A DNA stretch of 26,950 nucleotides from an uncultured Chloracidobacterium sp. (GCA_937941715.1 CALDGX010000247.1:1-26950); one strand, 5' to 3'; shown: positions 16,101 through 24,269, numbered from the stretch's first letter. A program made the numbers and translations. The notes: generated from the sequence alone by a model not told the origin.

Positions 16101-16768
16101 GTGAGCATCAAAAGTCGCAGTACCTCAATCCGCAGGACACCGATATGGTTGACATCGTCGCTCCGACCGAACGTCCGCATCGCTACACGTTCTCGGGCAT
16201 CTATGAGCTTCCGTTCGGCAAGAACCGCCAGTACTTCAGCGGTTGGCACCCGATCGCCGAGGCCGTTCTCGGCGGATGGCAGCTTCAGGCCGTTTACGAA
16301 TGGCAGAGCGGCGAACCGCTTCAGTTCGGCAACGTTTACTACAACGGCGACCCGAACCAGTTGAGGAATCTGTTGGGCAAGAAGGACGAGAACGGCAGAC
16401 GCTACGGCATCGACGTTCCGGCATTTGCGATCAGCGGTTTCTTTATCGGTGGTGTACAGTCGGCCGCCAACGTACCCGGATACGCCAACAACTACACCAG
16501 CAGTTCGGCAAATACGGTCCGTACGATGCCGTTGACGATGGGCCGGTTCCGCAATCAGCGATTCCTTAAATTTGATGTCGGTCTTTCCAAGAATTTCCGC
16601 ATCAAAGAAGGGATGAAGCTGCAGGTTCGCGTCGAGGCGATCAATCTGCTTAACAACCCGTATTTCTCGGGCTTGAATCTGGATCCGACCAACGCCGCGT
16701 TCGGTCGCGCCAATACTCAGCGTCAGCCGCCCAGAGACATTCAGATCGGCGGAAAGTTCTCGTTCTAG
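13127..16768 (+). CDS. TonB-dependent outer-membrane receptor, Oar-like, with carboxypeptidase-regulatory-like domain
   Basis: The protein has 1213 residues. A Sec signal peptide (about 1-27, cleavage near FG/QE) is followed by a carboxypeptidase-regulatory-like beta-sandwich (about 30-108; GSVSDPNGAAVAGATVVIRN, ...GSYSVPFLTPGEYKVTATGDGF), a plug region (about 120-245) and a long outer-membrane beta-barrel ending in 'IQIGGKFSF', with the C-terminal Phe needed for barrel assembly. In Acidobacteriota such large receptors take up oligosaccharides. Its place in front of the pectinase genes and its FadR-type operator suggest pectin oligosaccharides as cargo (inference). There is no SusD-like partner. 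RBS: gagg at 13111-13114. It is followed by a strong terminator. Confidence 0.93.
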   Translation: MKIQAILQQRVIGLMIILMIGAAAVFGQEFRGTINGSVSDPNGAAVAGATVVIRNKATNVASTVTTNSEGSYSVPFLTPGEYKVTATGDGFKTSSRDSVTVAVDDRLTVDFTLEIGASAEVNVIADAEVLERGSVTVGTGVSQRQIAELPLAEGAPYTLATQAPGVVYTGDPNFQGPTANGNLAGFRTNGAAGNQINLDGSPNLAYGGQVAFTPPSDAVQEFKVQTNAFDAQNGFTAGSTVNVALKSGTNSLNGSLYYYDRDKSRTANNFFNNRLGRERPGRKYARYGAVISGPVYIPKIINGKDKTFFLFSFERQKDNVAQPTTYSVPTMKMRNGDFTELIVDPTNIANANNTIIYNPFSGVLSGSNVVRTSFGCPTSGAVPTGSTCNIIPTASMYAPALAFLKLFPAPNQAGLVNNFVTDQNLIRPYRSYLVKLDHNFNSNNRIFGKWYHSRNTEDRYNLEGTPDSITRGFENRRNNGMNIDYTSVLSAKFILDIRGSWNQFKLVRYQEGQPTAAELGFTGIPASRQGNLFPRFDFRNYMTLGSQRSDYNDGQSRPFDLFSIQPTVTQIFGNHTLKYGYDFRRLRERFSTAGYASGRFLIDGTYTMQASNSGSTQRDRAGRDLAAFLLGVPVASSTSLIDNPTEYDTSEIYQGFFIHDDFRISPRMTLNIGLRYELESGVRESGGRIVKNFDRNAISPIAAAALANYNSNVPVSTPVGAIANLTGGLVFADGPKDANQSTDRNNFQPRVGISYGIDNKTVVRAGFGIFTAPFQIGAIFQPGFSTPTLFTPSTNNGLTFNATLANAFPAGITPSPGAALGLMTFVGRDVTSSNATGPTTTVLPYKRKNANYTRFMFGIQREIFFGIGVDASYIYSKGQDLAVARELNAIPTIYLNNFTASTDPSTILGQITAVNTFLNATVANPFRGLVPDSTTWNANTIQRRRLLTPYPQYGNIAMTEYNGTSSFQSFQLQLSKRFTKGLSLSGSYTFSREHQKSQYLNPQDTDMVDIVAPTERPHRYTFSGIYELPFGKNRQYFSGWHPIAEAVLGGWQLQAVYEWQSGEPLQFGNVYYNGDPNQLRNLLGKKDENGRRYGIDVPAFAISGFFIGGVQSAANVPGYANNYTSSSANTVRTMPLTMGRFRNQRFLKFDVGLSKNFRIKEGMKLQVRVEAINLLNNPYFSGLNLDPTNAAFGRANTQRQPPRDIQIGGKFSF

Positions 16769-16797
16769 CCGGACGCCGGGGTAAGTAGAAAATAACC

Positions 16798-16852
16798 TGC
16801 GTCACATAAGCGACCGAGCTTTTTTAGGGCCGATTATGTGACGCATTTTTTT
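16798..16852 (+). terminator. Strong Rho-independent terminator after the TonB receptor
   Basis: TGCGTCACATAA (16798-16809) pairs perfectly with TTATGTGACGCA (16834-16845), 12 bp, around a 24-nt loop, then seven T. The next start codon is only 11 bp further, so this element stands between receptor and enzyme genes in one possible transcript and would favour receptor over enzymes. Confidence 0.88.
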
Positions 16853-16863
16853 CAGCAAAGTTA

Positions 16864-18852
16864 ATGAGGTTCAAACGGTTCGCATTGCTGATATTTTGGA
16901 TGCTGACGTTGGCGGCCGCCGCCGCCGCGGCTGATATCGTGGTGGCCGCCGACGGCAGCGGCGATGTCAGGAGCGTTCAGGCGGCGATCGACCGTGTACC
17001 GGACGGCAACGGCCGGCGATTTACGATCGCTGTCAAACCGGGCACTTATAACGAACAGATCCGGGTGCCGGCGAGCAAGCCGTACATATCGCTCGTCGGT
17101 GAAAGTGCCGAGCGGACGGTCATCACCTTTAGCCTTTCGAACAAACAGGCAGGTTCGACATCAGCGTCGTTTGCGGCATACATCGGCGGGCACGACTTTT
17201 ACGCCGAGAATTTGACGTTCGAAAACTCTTTCGGCATGGGCTCGCAGGCGGTCGCCGTGCTGGTCGAGGCGGATCGTTCGGTTTTCAAAAAATGCCGCTT
17301 TCTCGGCTGGCAGGACACGCTTTACGCCAAGGACGGCCGCCAGTATTACCGTGACTGTTACATCGAGGGCCACGTCGATTATATCTTCGGCAGAGCCGCG
17401 GCCGTGTTCGAAAACTGCGAGATACGCAGCAAGGGCGATGGATATGTGACGGCCCCGATGCGTTTTTCGGCCGACGAACCGGCGGGATTTGTTTTCATAA
17501 AATGTCTTCTGACCAGCAACAACACCAAAGAAGGCATTTATCTGGGCCGGCCATGGCGAGACTATGGCCGGACAGTTTTTATTGACACGCGAATGGACGC
17601 CGACGTGCGTCCTGAGGGTTGGCATCACTGGCTGCCGGAACGCGAAAAGACCGCTTTTATGGCGGAGTACGGATCGACCGGAAAGGGCGCCGATACCGCC
17701 GGCCGCGTCAAATGGTCACGGCAATTGACGAAGGCCGAGGCCGACGCCTTCTCGGCCGCTAATTTCCTGAAGGGCAAAGACGGTTGGAACCCGTTGACGG
17801 CCAAGGATGACTGGCTCGTCAAGACCAAGCCGGACTGGAAACTGGTGACCTGGAGCGAGGTCTTCAAGCAGGCGCCGCTCTGGTACCAGACCGACGAAGC
17901 GGCCCGCATTGCCGACCAGGTGATCATTTACCAAAAGGAAAACGGCGGCTTCGAAAAGAACGTCGATATGGCGCTGATGCTCAATATGAAAGAGCGTGCC
18001 GACCTCGCCGCCCGCCGCTCCGACATCAGCGAAACGACGATCGACAACCGTACGACCTACACTCAGGCCGAGTATCTGGGCCGCGTCATTACGGCTAGCC
18101 TTTTGAAACCGTCGCCGCCCGCCAACCTGCCGAAGTACATCGACGCCTTCAACAAAACGGTCGACTATCTTCTCGCCTCGCAGTACGAAAATGGCGGGTT
18201 TCCGCAGTTCTTTCCGCTCAAGAAGGGCTATTATACGCACATTACCTTTAACGACGACGCGATGATCGGCGCCCTGCGCTTTCTGCGTGAGGTCGGCCGC
18301 GGCGGCGAAGATTACAAGTTCGTGGACGCCGACCGACGCGTGAGGTGTCAAAAGGCGGTCGAACGCGCCCTGCCGCTGATACTCAAACTGCAGGTCGTCG
18401 CCGGCGGCAAAAAGACCGTCTGGGCCCCGCAGTACGACGAGTTTTCGCTCAAGCCGGCTGCCGCGAGAAAGTTCGAACCGGTCTCGCTGACATCGTCCGA
18501 GAGCGTCGGCATCGTCCGTTATCTGATGGACGAACGCGTGCAGACGGCTGAGATCCGCGACGCCGTCGAATCGGCCGTCCGCTGGTTCGAGGCAAATCGC
18601 ATCAACGGCTACCGCTGGGAGCGGGTCAAGGGGGCGAACACGCTCATCGCCGACAAAACCGCCGGCCCGATATGGGCGAGATTTTACGAGATCGACACGA
18701 TGCGGCCAATTTTTATCGGCCGCGACTCTGTCATTCATTACAATGTATCTGAGATCGAGGCCGAGCGCCGCGACGGTTACGCGTGGTACGTCGATTCGCC
18801 CCGCGAACTGCTCGAAAAGGCGTATCCGAAATGGAAAGCACGTCAAAAATGA
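16864..18852 (+). CDS. Secreted pectin methylesterase-pectate lyase fusion (CE8-PL10)
   Basis: The protein has 662 residues and a Sec signal peptide (about 1-23). The N-terminal CE8 domain (about 24-270) removes methyl esters from homogalacturonan: Gln128 in GSQAVA, Gln150/Asp151 in GWQDTLY, Asp172 in HVDYIFGR and Arg229/Trp231 in LGRPWRDYGR match the active site, with D151-D172 at the family's 21-residue spacing. The C-terminal PL10 domain (about 325-655) cleaves the demethylated chain by beta-elimination: ENGGFEKN, ETTIDNRTTYTQAEYL, YENGGFPQFFPL, HITFNDDAMIGAL, WAPQYDEFSLKPAAARKFEP and SLTSSESV are typical. One polypeptide thus couples demethylation with cleavage. It overlaps the GH28 start by 4 bp. 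Confidence 0.93.
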   Translation: MRFKRFALLIFWMLTLAAAAAAADIVVAADGSGDVRSVQAAIDRVPDGNGRRFTIAVKPGTYNEQIRVPASKPYISLVGESAERTVITFSLSNKQAGSTSASFAAYIGGHDFYAENLTFENSFGMGSQAVAVLVEADRSVFKKCRFLGWQDTLYAKDGRQYYRDCYIEGHVDYIFGRAAAVFENCEIRSKGDGYVTAPMRFSADEPAGFVFIKCLLTSNNTKEGIYLGRPWRDYGRTVFIDTRMDADVRPEGWHHWLPEREKTAFMAEYGSTGKGADTAGRVKWSRQLTKAEADAFSAANFLKGKDGWNPLTAKDDWLVKTKPDWKLVTWSEVFKQAPLWYQTDEAARIADQVIIYQKENGGFEKNVDMALMLNMKERADLAARRSDISETTIDNRTTYTQAEYLGRVITASLLKPSPPANLPKYIDAFNKTVDYLLASQYENGGFPQFFPLKKGYYTHITFNDDAMIGALRFLREVGRGGEDYKFVDADRRVRCQKAVERALPLILKLQVVAGGKKTVWAPQYDEFSLKPAAARKFEPVSLTSSESVGIVRYLMDERVQTAEIRDAVESAVRWFEANRINGYRWERVKGANTLIADKTAGPIWARFYEIDTMRPIFIGRDSVIHYNVSEIEAERRDGYAWYVDSPRELLEKAYPKWKARQK

Positions 18853-20264
18853 ATATGACCAGCCGAAGAGAATTTTTGCAATTGATAGCCGCCGGTGGTG
18901 CAGGGTTGGCACTGTTTCCGCGGATGTCGTTCGCCCGGGCGGACGGCCCGTGGGAGACCGTTTACCCGCAGATACTGTCGCGTATCGTGCCGCCGAAATT
19001 TAAGAAAAAGGACTACCTGATCACAAAATTCGGGGCCAGGGCCGACGGCGTGACCGATTGCCGAGCGGCGATAAACCGGGCGATCGACGAATGCAGCCGA
19101 AAGGGCGGCGGCCGCGTGGTCGTGCCGGCGGGACCTTTTCTGACCGGGGCGATCCGGCTCAAGAGCAACGTCAACCTGCATATTTCAAAAGGGGCGACGC
19201 TCAAATTCTCGACCGACCCCAAGGCATATATGCCGATCGTCCACACCCGCTGGGAGGGAATGGAGCTGATGCACCTCTCGCCGCTGATCTATGCTTATGA
19301 GCAGGCCAATATCGCCATCACCGGCGAGGGTACGCTCGACGGCCAGGGCAAGTCGTTCTTCTGGAAATGGCATGGCAACCCCAATTACGGCGGCGACCCA
19401 GCAAAGCTCAGCCAAAAGGCGGCACGCGCACGCCTCTACGAGATGATGGACAACAACGTGCCGGTCGAAAAACGCATCTTCGGCGGGCCTGAGGATTATC
19501 TGCGTCCGCAGTTCATACAGCCCTATAGGTGCAAGAATGTGCTGATCGAAGGCGTAAAGATCGTCGATTCGCCGATGTGGGAGGTCCATCCCGTCCTGTG
19601 CGAGAACGTCACGGTCCGCAAGCTGCACATTGCCTCGCACGGGCCGAACAACGACGGCTGCGATCCCGAATCTTGCAAAGACGTGCTGATCGACGAGTGC
19701 TTTTTCGACACCGGCGACGACTGCATCGCGATCAAATCCGGCCGCAATAACGACGGCCGACGGATCAACACGCCGACCGAGAATATTATCGTCCGCAACT
19801 GCACGATGAAGGACGGCCATGGCGGCATCACCGTCGGCAGCGAGATCTCGGGCGGCGTCCGTAATCTGTTCGCCCACGACAATCTGCTCGACAGTCCCGA
19901 CCTTTGGACCGCGATCCGCGTCAAGAACAACGCTTCACGCGGCGGCAAGCTGGCAAATTTTTACTACAAGAATAACAAGGTCGGCCAGGTCGGCCGTGCG
20001 GTCATCGAGATCGATTTTAATTACGAAGAGGGGGCAAAAGGTGCCTTTACACCCGAGATGAAAGGGCTCTACATCGACGGTTTGACGTGCGGCTCGGGCA
20101 ATCGAGCTCTTGATCTGCAGGGGTTTGAGAACGCCCCGATCTACGACGTCGTGTTAAAGAATTGCACCTTCGGCGAGATGAAAAACCCGAGCGTGATCAA
20201 GAACGTCAAGGGCCTCAGGCTCGACAATGTCCGCATCGGCGGCAAGGTGATCGATAAGCTCTAG
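18849..20264 (+). CDS. Tat-exported GH28 polygalacturonase
   Basis: The protein is 471 residues from ATG 18849, which overlaps the previous stop (ATGA); upstream in-frame starts at 18783 and 18831 are less likely. The N-terminus has a twin-arginine signal, TSRREFLQLIAAGGAGLALF. The right-handed beta-helix carries all GH28 catalytic motifs: NNDGCDP (D269), DTGDDCIAIKSG (D290/D291), GHGG (H324) and RVK (R357/K359). It hydrolyses galacturonan, probably releasing short units from chains demethylated by the upstream fusion. 'KFGARADGVTDCRAAINRAID' is the usual start of the domain. Tat export differs from the Sec signals of neighbouring enzymes and suggests folding or cofactor loading in the cytoplasm. 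Confidence 0.94.
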   Translation: MNMTSRREFLQLIAAGGAGLALFPRMSFARADGPWETVYPQILSRIVPPKFKKKDYLITKFGARADGVTDCRAAINRAIDECSRKGGGRVVVPAGPFLTGAIRLKSNVNLHISKGATLKFSTDPKAYMPIVHTRWEGMELMHLSPLIYAYEQANIAITGEGTLDGQGKSFFWKWHGNPNYGGDPAKLSQKAARARLYEMMDNNVPVEKRIFGGPEDYLRPQFIQPYRCKNVLIEGVKIVDSPMWEVHPVLCENVTVRKLHIASHGPNNDGCDPESCKDVLIDECFFDTGDDCIAIKSGRNNDGRRINTPTENIIVRNCTMKDGHGGITVGSEISGGVRNLFAHDNLLDSPDLWTAIRVKNNASRGGKLANFYYKNNKVGQVGRAVIEIDFNYEEGAKGAFTPEMKGLYIDGLTCGSGNRALDLQGFENAPIYDVVLKNCTFGEMKNPSVIKNVKGLRLDNVRIGGKVIDKL

Positions 20265-21011
20265 ATGGCAAAGATCGTATTCATAGCGGTACTTATCACG
20301 TCTCTGACGGCCGCCGCCGCCGCTCAGAGCGGGCCGGTCAAGCTGTTTTTGGCGGGTGACTCGACCTGTGCCGAAAAACTGCCGGAAAAGAGGCCCGAAA
20401 CGGGTTGGGGCGAGATGCTCGGGGCCCATTTCAAGGACGGAAAGGTTAAGATCGAGAACCGCGCAATGAATGGCCGCAGCACAAAGACGTTTATCTCCGA
20501 AGGCCGCTGGCAAAAGATCATCGACGAGCTGCGAAAGGGCGATTGGGTCTTCGTCCAGTTCGGACACAACGACGAATCGAAAGAAAAGGGCGAGCGGTAC
20601 ACGCCGCCCGACGCTTTCAAAGCCAATCTCGAACGCTTTGTCCGCGAGGTCCGGGCAAAGAGTGCGAACATCGTACTGCTGACGCCCGTTATGCGGCGAA
20701 AATTTGATAAGGACGGCAAGTTTGTCGATCAGCATCCGGCCGAGTACCCCGAGGCGTTTCGTGCCGTCGCCCGCGACCTGAAGGTGCCGCTCATCGATAT
20801 GCACCGCCTGAGCGAGGCCGTACTGGTCAAATACGGCCCCGAAGGGTCAAGATCGTTGTTCCTGCAGCTCAAACCCGGCGAGAACGTCAATTATCCGAAG
20901 GGCATCGAGGACAACACCCATTTTAATCCGGCTGGTGCCGAAATAATGGCAAAACTCGTCGCGGACGGCATCCGCGACGCTAAATTGAAGCTGCGTAAAT
21001 ATCTGAAATAA
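20265..21011 (+). CDS. Secreted SGNH esterase, rhamnogalacturonan acetylesterase-like (CE12)
   Basis: The protein has 248 residues. The ATG immediately follows the GH28 stop (no gap). It has a Sec signal peptide (about 1-20, cleavage near AAA/QSG). Block I is FLAGDST (Ser33), block II has Gly70 in AMNGRSTKT, block III Asn102 in FGHNDES, block V Asp216/His219 in DNTHFNPAGA: the complete SGNH catalytic set. CE12 enzymes take acetyl groups off rhamnogalacturonan or pectin, making the backbone accessible. Translation is probably coupled to the GH28 gene, and the stop overlaps the next start. Confidence 0.92.
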   Translation: MAKIVFIAVLITSLTAAAAAQSGPVKLFLAGDSTCAEKLPEKRPETGWGEMLGAHFKDGKVKIENRAMNGRSTKTFISEGRWQKIIDELRKGDWVFVQFGHNDESKEKGERYTPPDAFKANLERFVREVRAKSANIVLLTPVMRRKFDKDGKFVDQHPAEYPEAFRAVARDLKVPLIDMHRLSEAVLVKYGPEGSRSLFLQLKPGENVNYPKGIEDNTHFNPAGAEIMAKLVADGIRDAKLKLRKYLK

Positions 21012-22921
21012 TGAGACTTATAATCGCAATACTGTTACTCGCCTGCTGCATGATGCCCGGCTTCGCCCAGACGGCCCCGCTGTCCGAGCGGCTCGCCGAA
21101 ACGGCGATGACACGGATCTGGGTCGATCAGCGAAACGCTCCCGGCATACCGCCGAAGTGGAATTATGAGCAGGGCGTCATCCTCAAGGCGATCGAGCAGA
21201 TGTGGTACGCGACCGGCGACGCCAGGTATTTTCGCCACATCCAAAAGGGCATGGACTATTGGATCGACGAAAAAGGCGGCCATAAGGACTATGACCTCGA
21301 CGAGTACAACATCGACCACGTCACGCCCGGCACGGCGATGATGACGCTCTATCGCGTCACCGGCAACGAGAAGTACCGCAAAATGGTTGACCTTTTCCGT
21401 GCTCAGCTCCGCACGCATCCGCGAACCAACGAGGGCGGCTTTTGGCACAAAAAGATCTATCCGTACCAGATGTGGCTCGACGGGCTCTATATGGGCCAGC
21501 CGTTCTACGCCGAGTATTCACAGGTCTTCGGCGAGGATAATTGGAATGATATCGCGAATCAGTTCGTCTGGATGGAAAAGCACGCCCGCGACCCAAAGAC
21601 CGGCCTGCTCTACCACGGCTGGGACGAGTCGCGGCAGCAGAAATGGGCCGACAAGACGACCGGCCGATCGCCGCATGTCTGGGGCCGTGCGATGGGCTGG
21701 TACGCGATGGGCCTCGTCGACGTGCTCGAGTTTTTTCCGAAGGATCATCCGCGGCGGCAGGAACTGATCGACATCCTCGCCCGCGAGGCGGCAGCCATCG
21801 AAAAAGTGCAGGACGCCCGCTCGGGCGTCTGGTGGGACATCCTCGACCTCGGCGGCAAGGGCAAGAATTATCTCGAATCATCCTGCTCGGCGATGTTTGT
21901 TTACGCCATCGCCCGCGGCGTTCGCGAGGGCTATCTGCCGGAGCGCTATATGAAGGTCGCGACACGCGGATGGGCAGGTATTCAGAAGGAATTTATCCGC
22001 ACCAACGCTCAGGGACAGACCGACTGGGAAGGCACGGTCTCGGTTTCGGGCCTCGGGGGCAATCCGTACCGCGACGGCAGCTTTGACTACTATATGAGCG
22101 AAAAGCTGCGGACGAACGACGCCAAAGGCCTCGGCCCGGCGATCCGGGCGGCGCTCGAGATGGAGGCGTATCAGCGGGGCCGGCCCGGCCGCGGCAAGAC
22201 CGTTGTCCTCGACGATTATTTCAACCACGAGATACGAAAGAGCAAGGCGACCGGCCGCGATGAGGCGTGGCACTACAAATGGGATGAGCGGCCCGACGCC
22301 GGTTATTACGCCTGGGGCACGATGTTTCGCGAACTCGGAGCCGGTATCAGCCAGCTCTCCGCCGCACCGGACGCAAAGAACCTCGCGGGAGCAAGTATAT
22401 ACATCATCGTCGATCCCGACACCGATAAAGAGACCGCCAAGCCCAATTTCGTCGAGCCTCAGCATGTCAAGGCGATCACTGATTGGGTAAAACGCGGCGG
22501 TGTACTCGTCCTGCTCGGCAATGACGCCCAAAATGCCGAACTTGACCGGTTCAACACGCTCGCCGGTGCTTTCGGCATACGGTTCAACAAGGACCGCAAG
22601 TTCGAGGTCGTCAACAACGATTACAAAATGGGCGGTATCGACATCGCACCGGGCAGCGAGATATTCACCACGGCCCGCAAGATATTCGTCAAGGAGATCG
22701 CGTCGCTTTCGCTCACGGGCAAGGCTCGCTCAGTGCTCACCGCCCGCGGCGATAACGTGATGGCGGTCGCCCGGCACGGCAAAGGAACGGTTTTCGTGCT
22801 TGGCGACCCGTGGCTCTATAACGAGTATGTCGATGGCCGCCGCCTGCCGGCCGAATTCGAGAATTTCAAGGCCGCCCGCGACCTCAGCCGCTGGCTGATC
22901 GCCCGTGCGAAAGGAAAATAA
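21011..22921 (+). CDS. Secreted GH105 unsaturated uronyl hydrolase with C-terminal DUF4350-like domain
   Basis: The protein has 636 residues with a Sec signal (about 1-20). The start overlaps the CE12 stop by 1 bp. The alpha/alpha-barrel (about 25-385) has GH105 motifs: the catalytic Asp157 in MWLDGLYMG, HGWDESRQQKWA, and WGRAMGWYAMGLVD. GH105 enzymes remove the unsaturated galacturonyl residue left by pectate or rhamnogalacturonan lyases. The extra C-terminal region (about 455-636; 'GASIYIIVDPDT', 'AITDWVKRGGVLVLLGND', 'GTVFVLGDPWLYNEY') resembles DUF4350/glutamine-amidotransferase-like Rossmann folds and is not part of a standard GH105 enzyme (about 370 residues). Its role is unknown, perhaps ligand binding or assembly. 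Confidence 0.88.
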   Translation: MRLIIAILLLACCMMPGFAQTAPLSERLAETAMTRIWVDQRNAPGIPPKWNYEQGVILKAIEQMWYATGDARYFRHIQKGMDYWIDEKGGHKDYDLDEYNIDHVTPGTAMMTLYRVTGNEKYRKMVDLFRAQLRTHPRTNEGGFWHKKIYPYQMWLDGLYMGQPFYAEYSQVFGEDNWNDIANQFVWMEKHARDPKTGLLYHGWDESRQQKWADKTTGRSPHVWGRAMGWYAMGLVDVLEFFPKDHPRRQELIDILAREAAAIEKVQDARSGVWWDILDLGGKGKNYLESSCSAMFVYAIARGVREGYLPERYMKVATRGWAGIQKEFIRTNAQGQTDWEGTVSVSGLGGNPYRDGSFDYYMSEKLRTNDAKGLGPAIRAALEMEAYQRGRPGRGKTVVLDDYFNHEIRKSKATGRDEAWHYKWDERPDAGYYAWGTMFRELGAGISQLSAAPDAKNLAGASIYIIVDPDTDKETAKPNFVEPQHVKAITDWVKRGGVLVLLGNDAQNAELDRFNTLAGAFGIRFNKDRKFEVVNNDYKMGGIDIAPGSEIFTTARKIFVKEIASLSLTGKARSVLTARGDNVMAVARHGKGTVFVLGDPWLYNEYVDGRRLPAEFENFKAARDLSRWLIARAKGK

Positions 22922-22924
22922 GTT

Positions 22925-23434
22925 ATGAGGATCAAATTTATCGTAATCGCTGTAACGGCCGCTGTCTTCGCTTCGGCAGCAAACGCTCAGACGCGGCAGC
23001 CGTCCGCGCCGAAGGGACCGATCGTCATCAAGTCGAAACAGCAGGTCGCCGACATTCAGAAGTCATTGGAAAAAAAGCCCGGCAATACTAACGAAGATGT
23101 CGTCGCCGCGGCGGGCAAACAGACGCGCGTCGCCGTATTTCACGACGAAAAGCGTGTTGACGACCTCAATGAGGTCCACGACGGCTCTGACGACGTTTAC
23201 TACGTGCTGGAAGGAACGGCGACACTGCTGCTCGGCGGTTCGCTCGTCGACCCAAAGGAAACGTCGCCCGGCGAATGGCGGGCGAAAACCGCCGTCGGCG
23301 GACAAAGGTACGTGATCAAGAAAGGCGATCTGGTTTTCGTGCCGCGGGGTACGCCGCACCAGCGGACCGTAACCGGCAAGGGCTTTTCGATGATATTGAT
23401 CAAGATATTTGAGACGGCTCAGCCGGCAAAATAG
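22925..23434 (+). CDS. Secreted cupin-domain protein
   Basis: This 169-residue protein starts 3 bp after the GH105 stop. It has a Sec signal peptide (about 1-21, cleavage ANA/QTR). The cupin core includes 'EVHDGSDDVYYVLEG' and 'KKGDLVFVPRGTPHQRTV'; the first motif keeps His85 and Asp90 but has lost one His of the usual HxH pair, while motif 2 keeps His145. In pectin loci, cytosolic cupins such as KdgF open unsaturated uronates; here a periplasmic location suggests analogous chemistry or sugar binding on oligosaccharide products, but this is inference. It is the last gene of the tightly linked run. Confidence 0.75.
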   Translation: MRIKFIVIAVTAAVFASAANAQTRQPSAPKGPIVIKSKQQVADIQKSLEKKPGNTNEDVVAAAGKQTRVAVFHDEKRVDDLNEVHDGSDDVYYVLEGTATLLLGGSLVDPKETSPGEWRAKTAVGGQRYVIKKGDLVFVPRGTPHQRTVTGKGFSMILIKIFETAQPAK

Positions 23435-23450
23435 CGCCGGCCGGCAAATT

Positions 23451-23479
23451 TCGACATCACGCACGCGAGGGGCTATAAT
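23451..23479 (+). promoter_or_regulatory. Sigma-70 promoter for the GntR regulator
   Basis: TCGACA (23451-23456), 17 bp spacer, TATAAT (23474-23479) is close to consensus. It starts 16 bp after the cupin stop and ends 28 bp before the regulator ATG. It has no ATTGGT-type site, so the regulator may be expressed independently of the operon it controls. Confidence 0.75.
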
Positions 23480-23507
23480 TGCGCATCGTCGTGCTGAAAA
23501 GGGGCAA

Positions 23508-24269
23508 ATGACAAGGAACGGACCGGGAATTTTCAAATCGTTGGAATCACAGGAGCGGGCGACCACCGCCGAGGGCGTCGTCGCGCAGCTCAAGGAGATG
23601 ATCCATCGCGGCGAATTGAAATTCGGCGACCGCCTGCCGCCGGAACGCGACCTTGCCAAACTGCTCGGCGTCAGCCGCCCGACATTGCGGGCCGGCATCA
23701 GGTCGCTGACGGCCGTCGGCATTTTGCAGTCAAAACAGGGAGCGGGGACATTTGTCGCCGAGGCCGACGAATCGCCGACGCTTGACAGCAGTTCGCTGCG
23801 GATGATGGCCGCCCTTCACGGTTTTACCTCCGACGAGATGTTTGAGGCCAGGCTCGCGCTCGAAATGCATATTGCCGGCCTCGCGGCCGAGCGTGCGACC
23901 GCCGAACAGATCACCCTGATGAGCGAGGAGATCGCCGGGATGTACGCGTCGCTCGACGATCCGGAACAGTATCTGGTGCACGATATGCAGTTTCACCAGA
24001 CGGTGGCCGCGGCCTCTAATAACCGCATTCTCACCTCGCTGATGAATATGGTCGCGACGATCCTTTTTGATTCACGCAGCAAAACGGTCCACCGCGCACT
24101 CGACCTCAAACAGTCGGCCGAGCAGCATCAGAACATCTACCGCGCCATGCGCGAACGCGACGCGCAGGCCGCGAGTGCCGCCATGCGTGAGCATCTGATC
24201 GAAACGCAAAAGGCTCAGCGGCTCGAGGAGCAGCAATCCGCCGCGGCCGAACGCAAGCGCGCCAAGTAA
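23508..24269 (+). CDS. GntR-family transcriptional regulator, FadR subfamily (FCD domain)
   Basis: The protein is 253 residues from ATG 23508 (RBS aggggc just before); an in-frame start at 23409 would overlap the cupin gene. The N-terminal winged helix (about 20-84) shows 'RLPPERDLAKLLGVSRPTLRAGIRSL' and 'GILQSKQGAGTFVAE'. The all-helical FCD effector domain (about 105-235) keeps the metal-binding set Asp159 and His163 (HDMQFH), His207 and His229. FadR-subfamily proteins of this type (UxuR, ExuR, LldR, PdhR) bind small acids. Given the pectin genes and the matching ATTGGTAAAACCAAT operator, a uronate-derived ligand is likely (inference). It probably represses the receptor promoter at 13043-13071. 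Confidence 0.92.
   Translation: MTRNGPGIFKSLESQERATTAEGVVAQLKEMIHRGELKFGDRLPPERDLAKLLGVSRPTLRAGIRSLTAVGILQSKQGAGTFVAEADESPTLDSSSLRMMAALHGFTSDEMFEARLALEMHIAGLAAERATAEQITLMSEEIAGMYASLDDPEQYLVHDMQFHQTVAAASNNRILTSLMNMVATILFDSRSKTVHRALDLKQSAEQHQNIYRAMRERDAQAASAAMREHLIETQKAQRLEEQQSAAAERKRAK

Noticed and set aside
17716..18912. Open frame of 398 codons on the minus strand inside the CE8-PL10 gene
   Set aside because: Same reason; the plus-strand frame has complete catalytic motifs.
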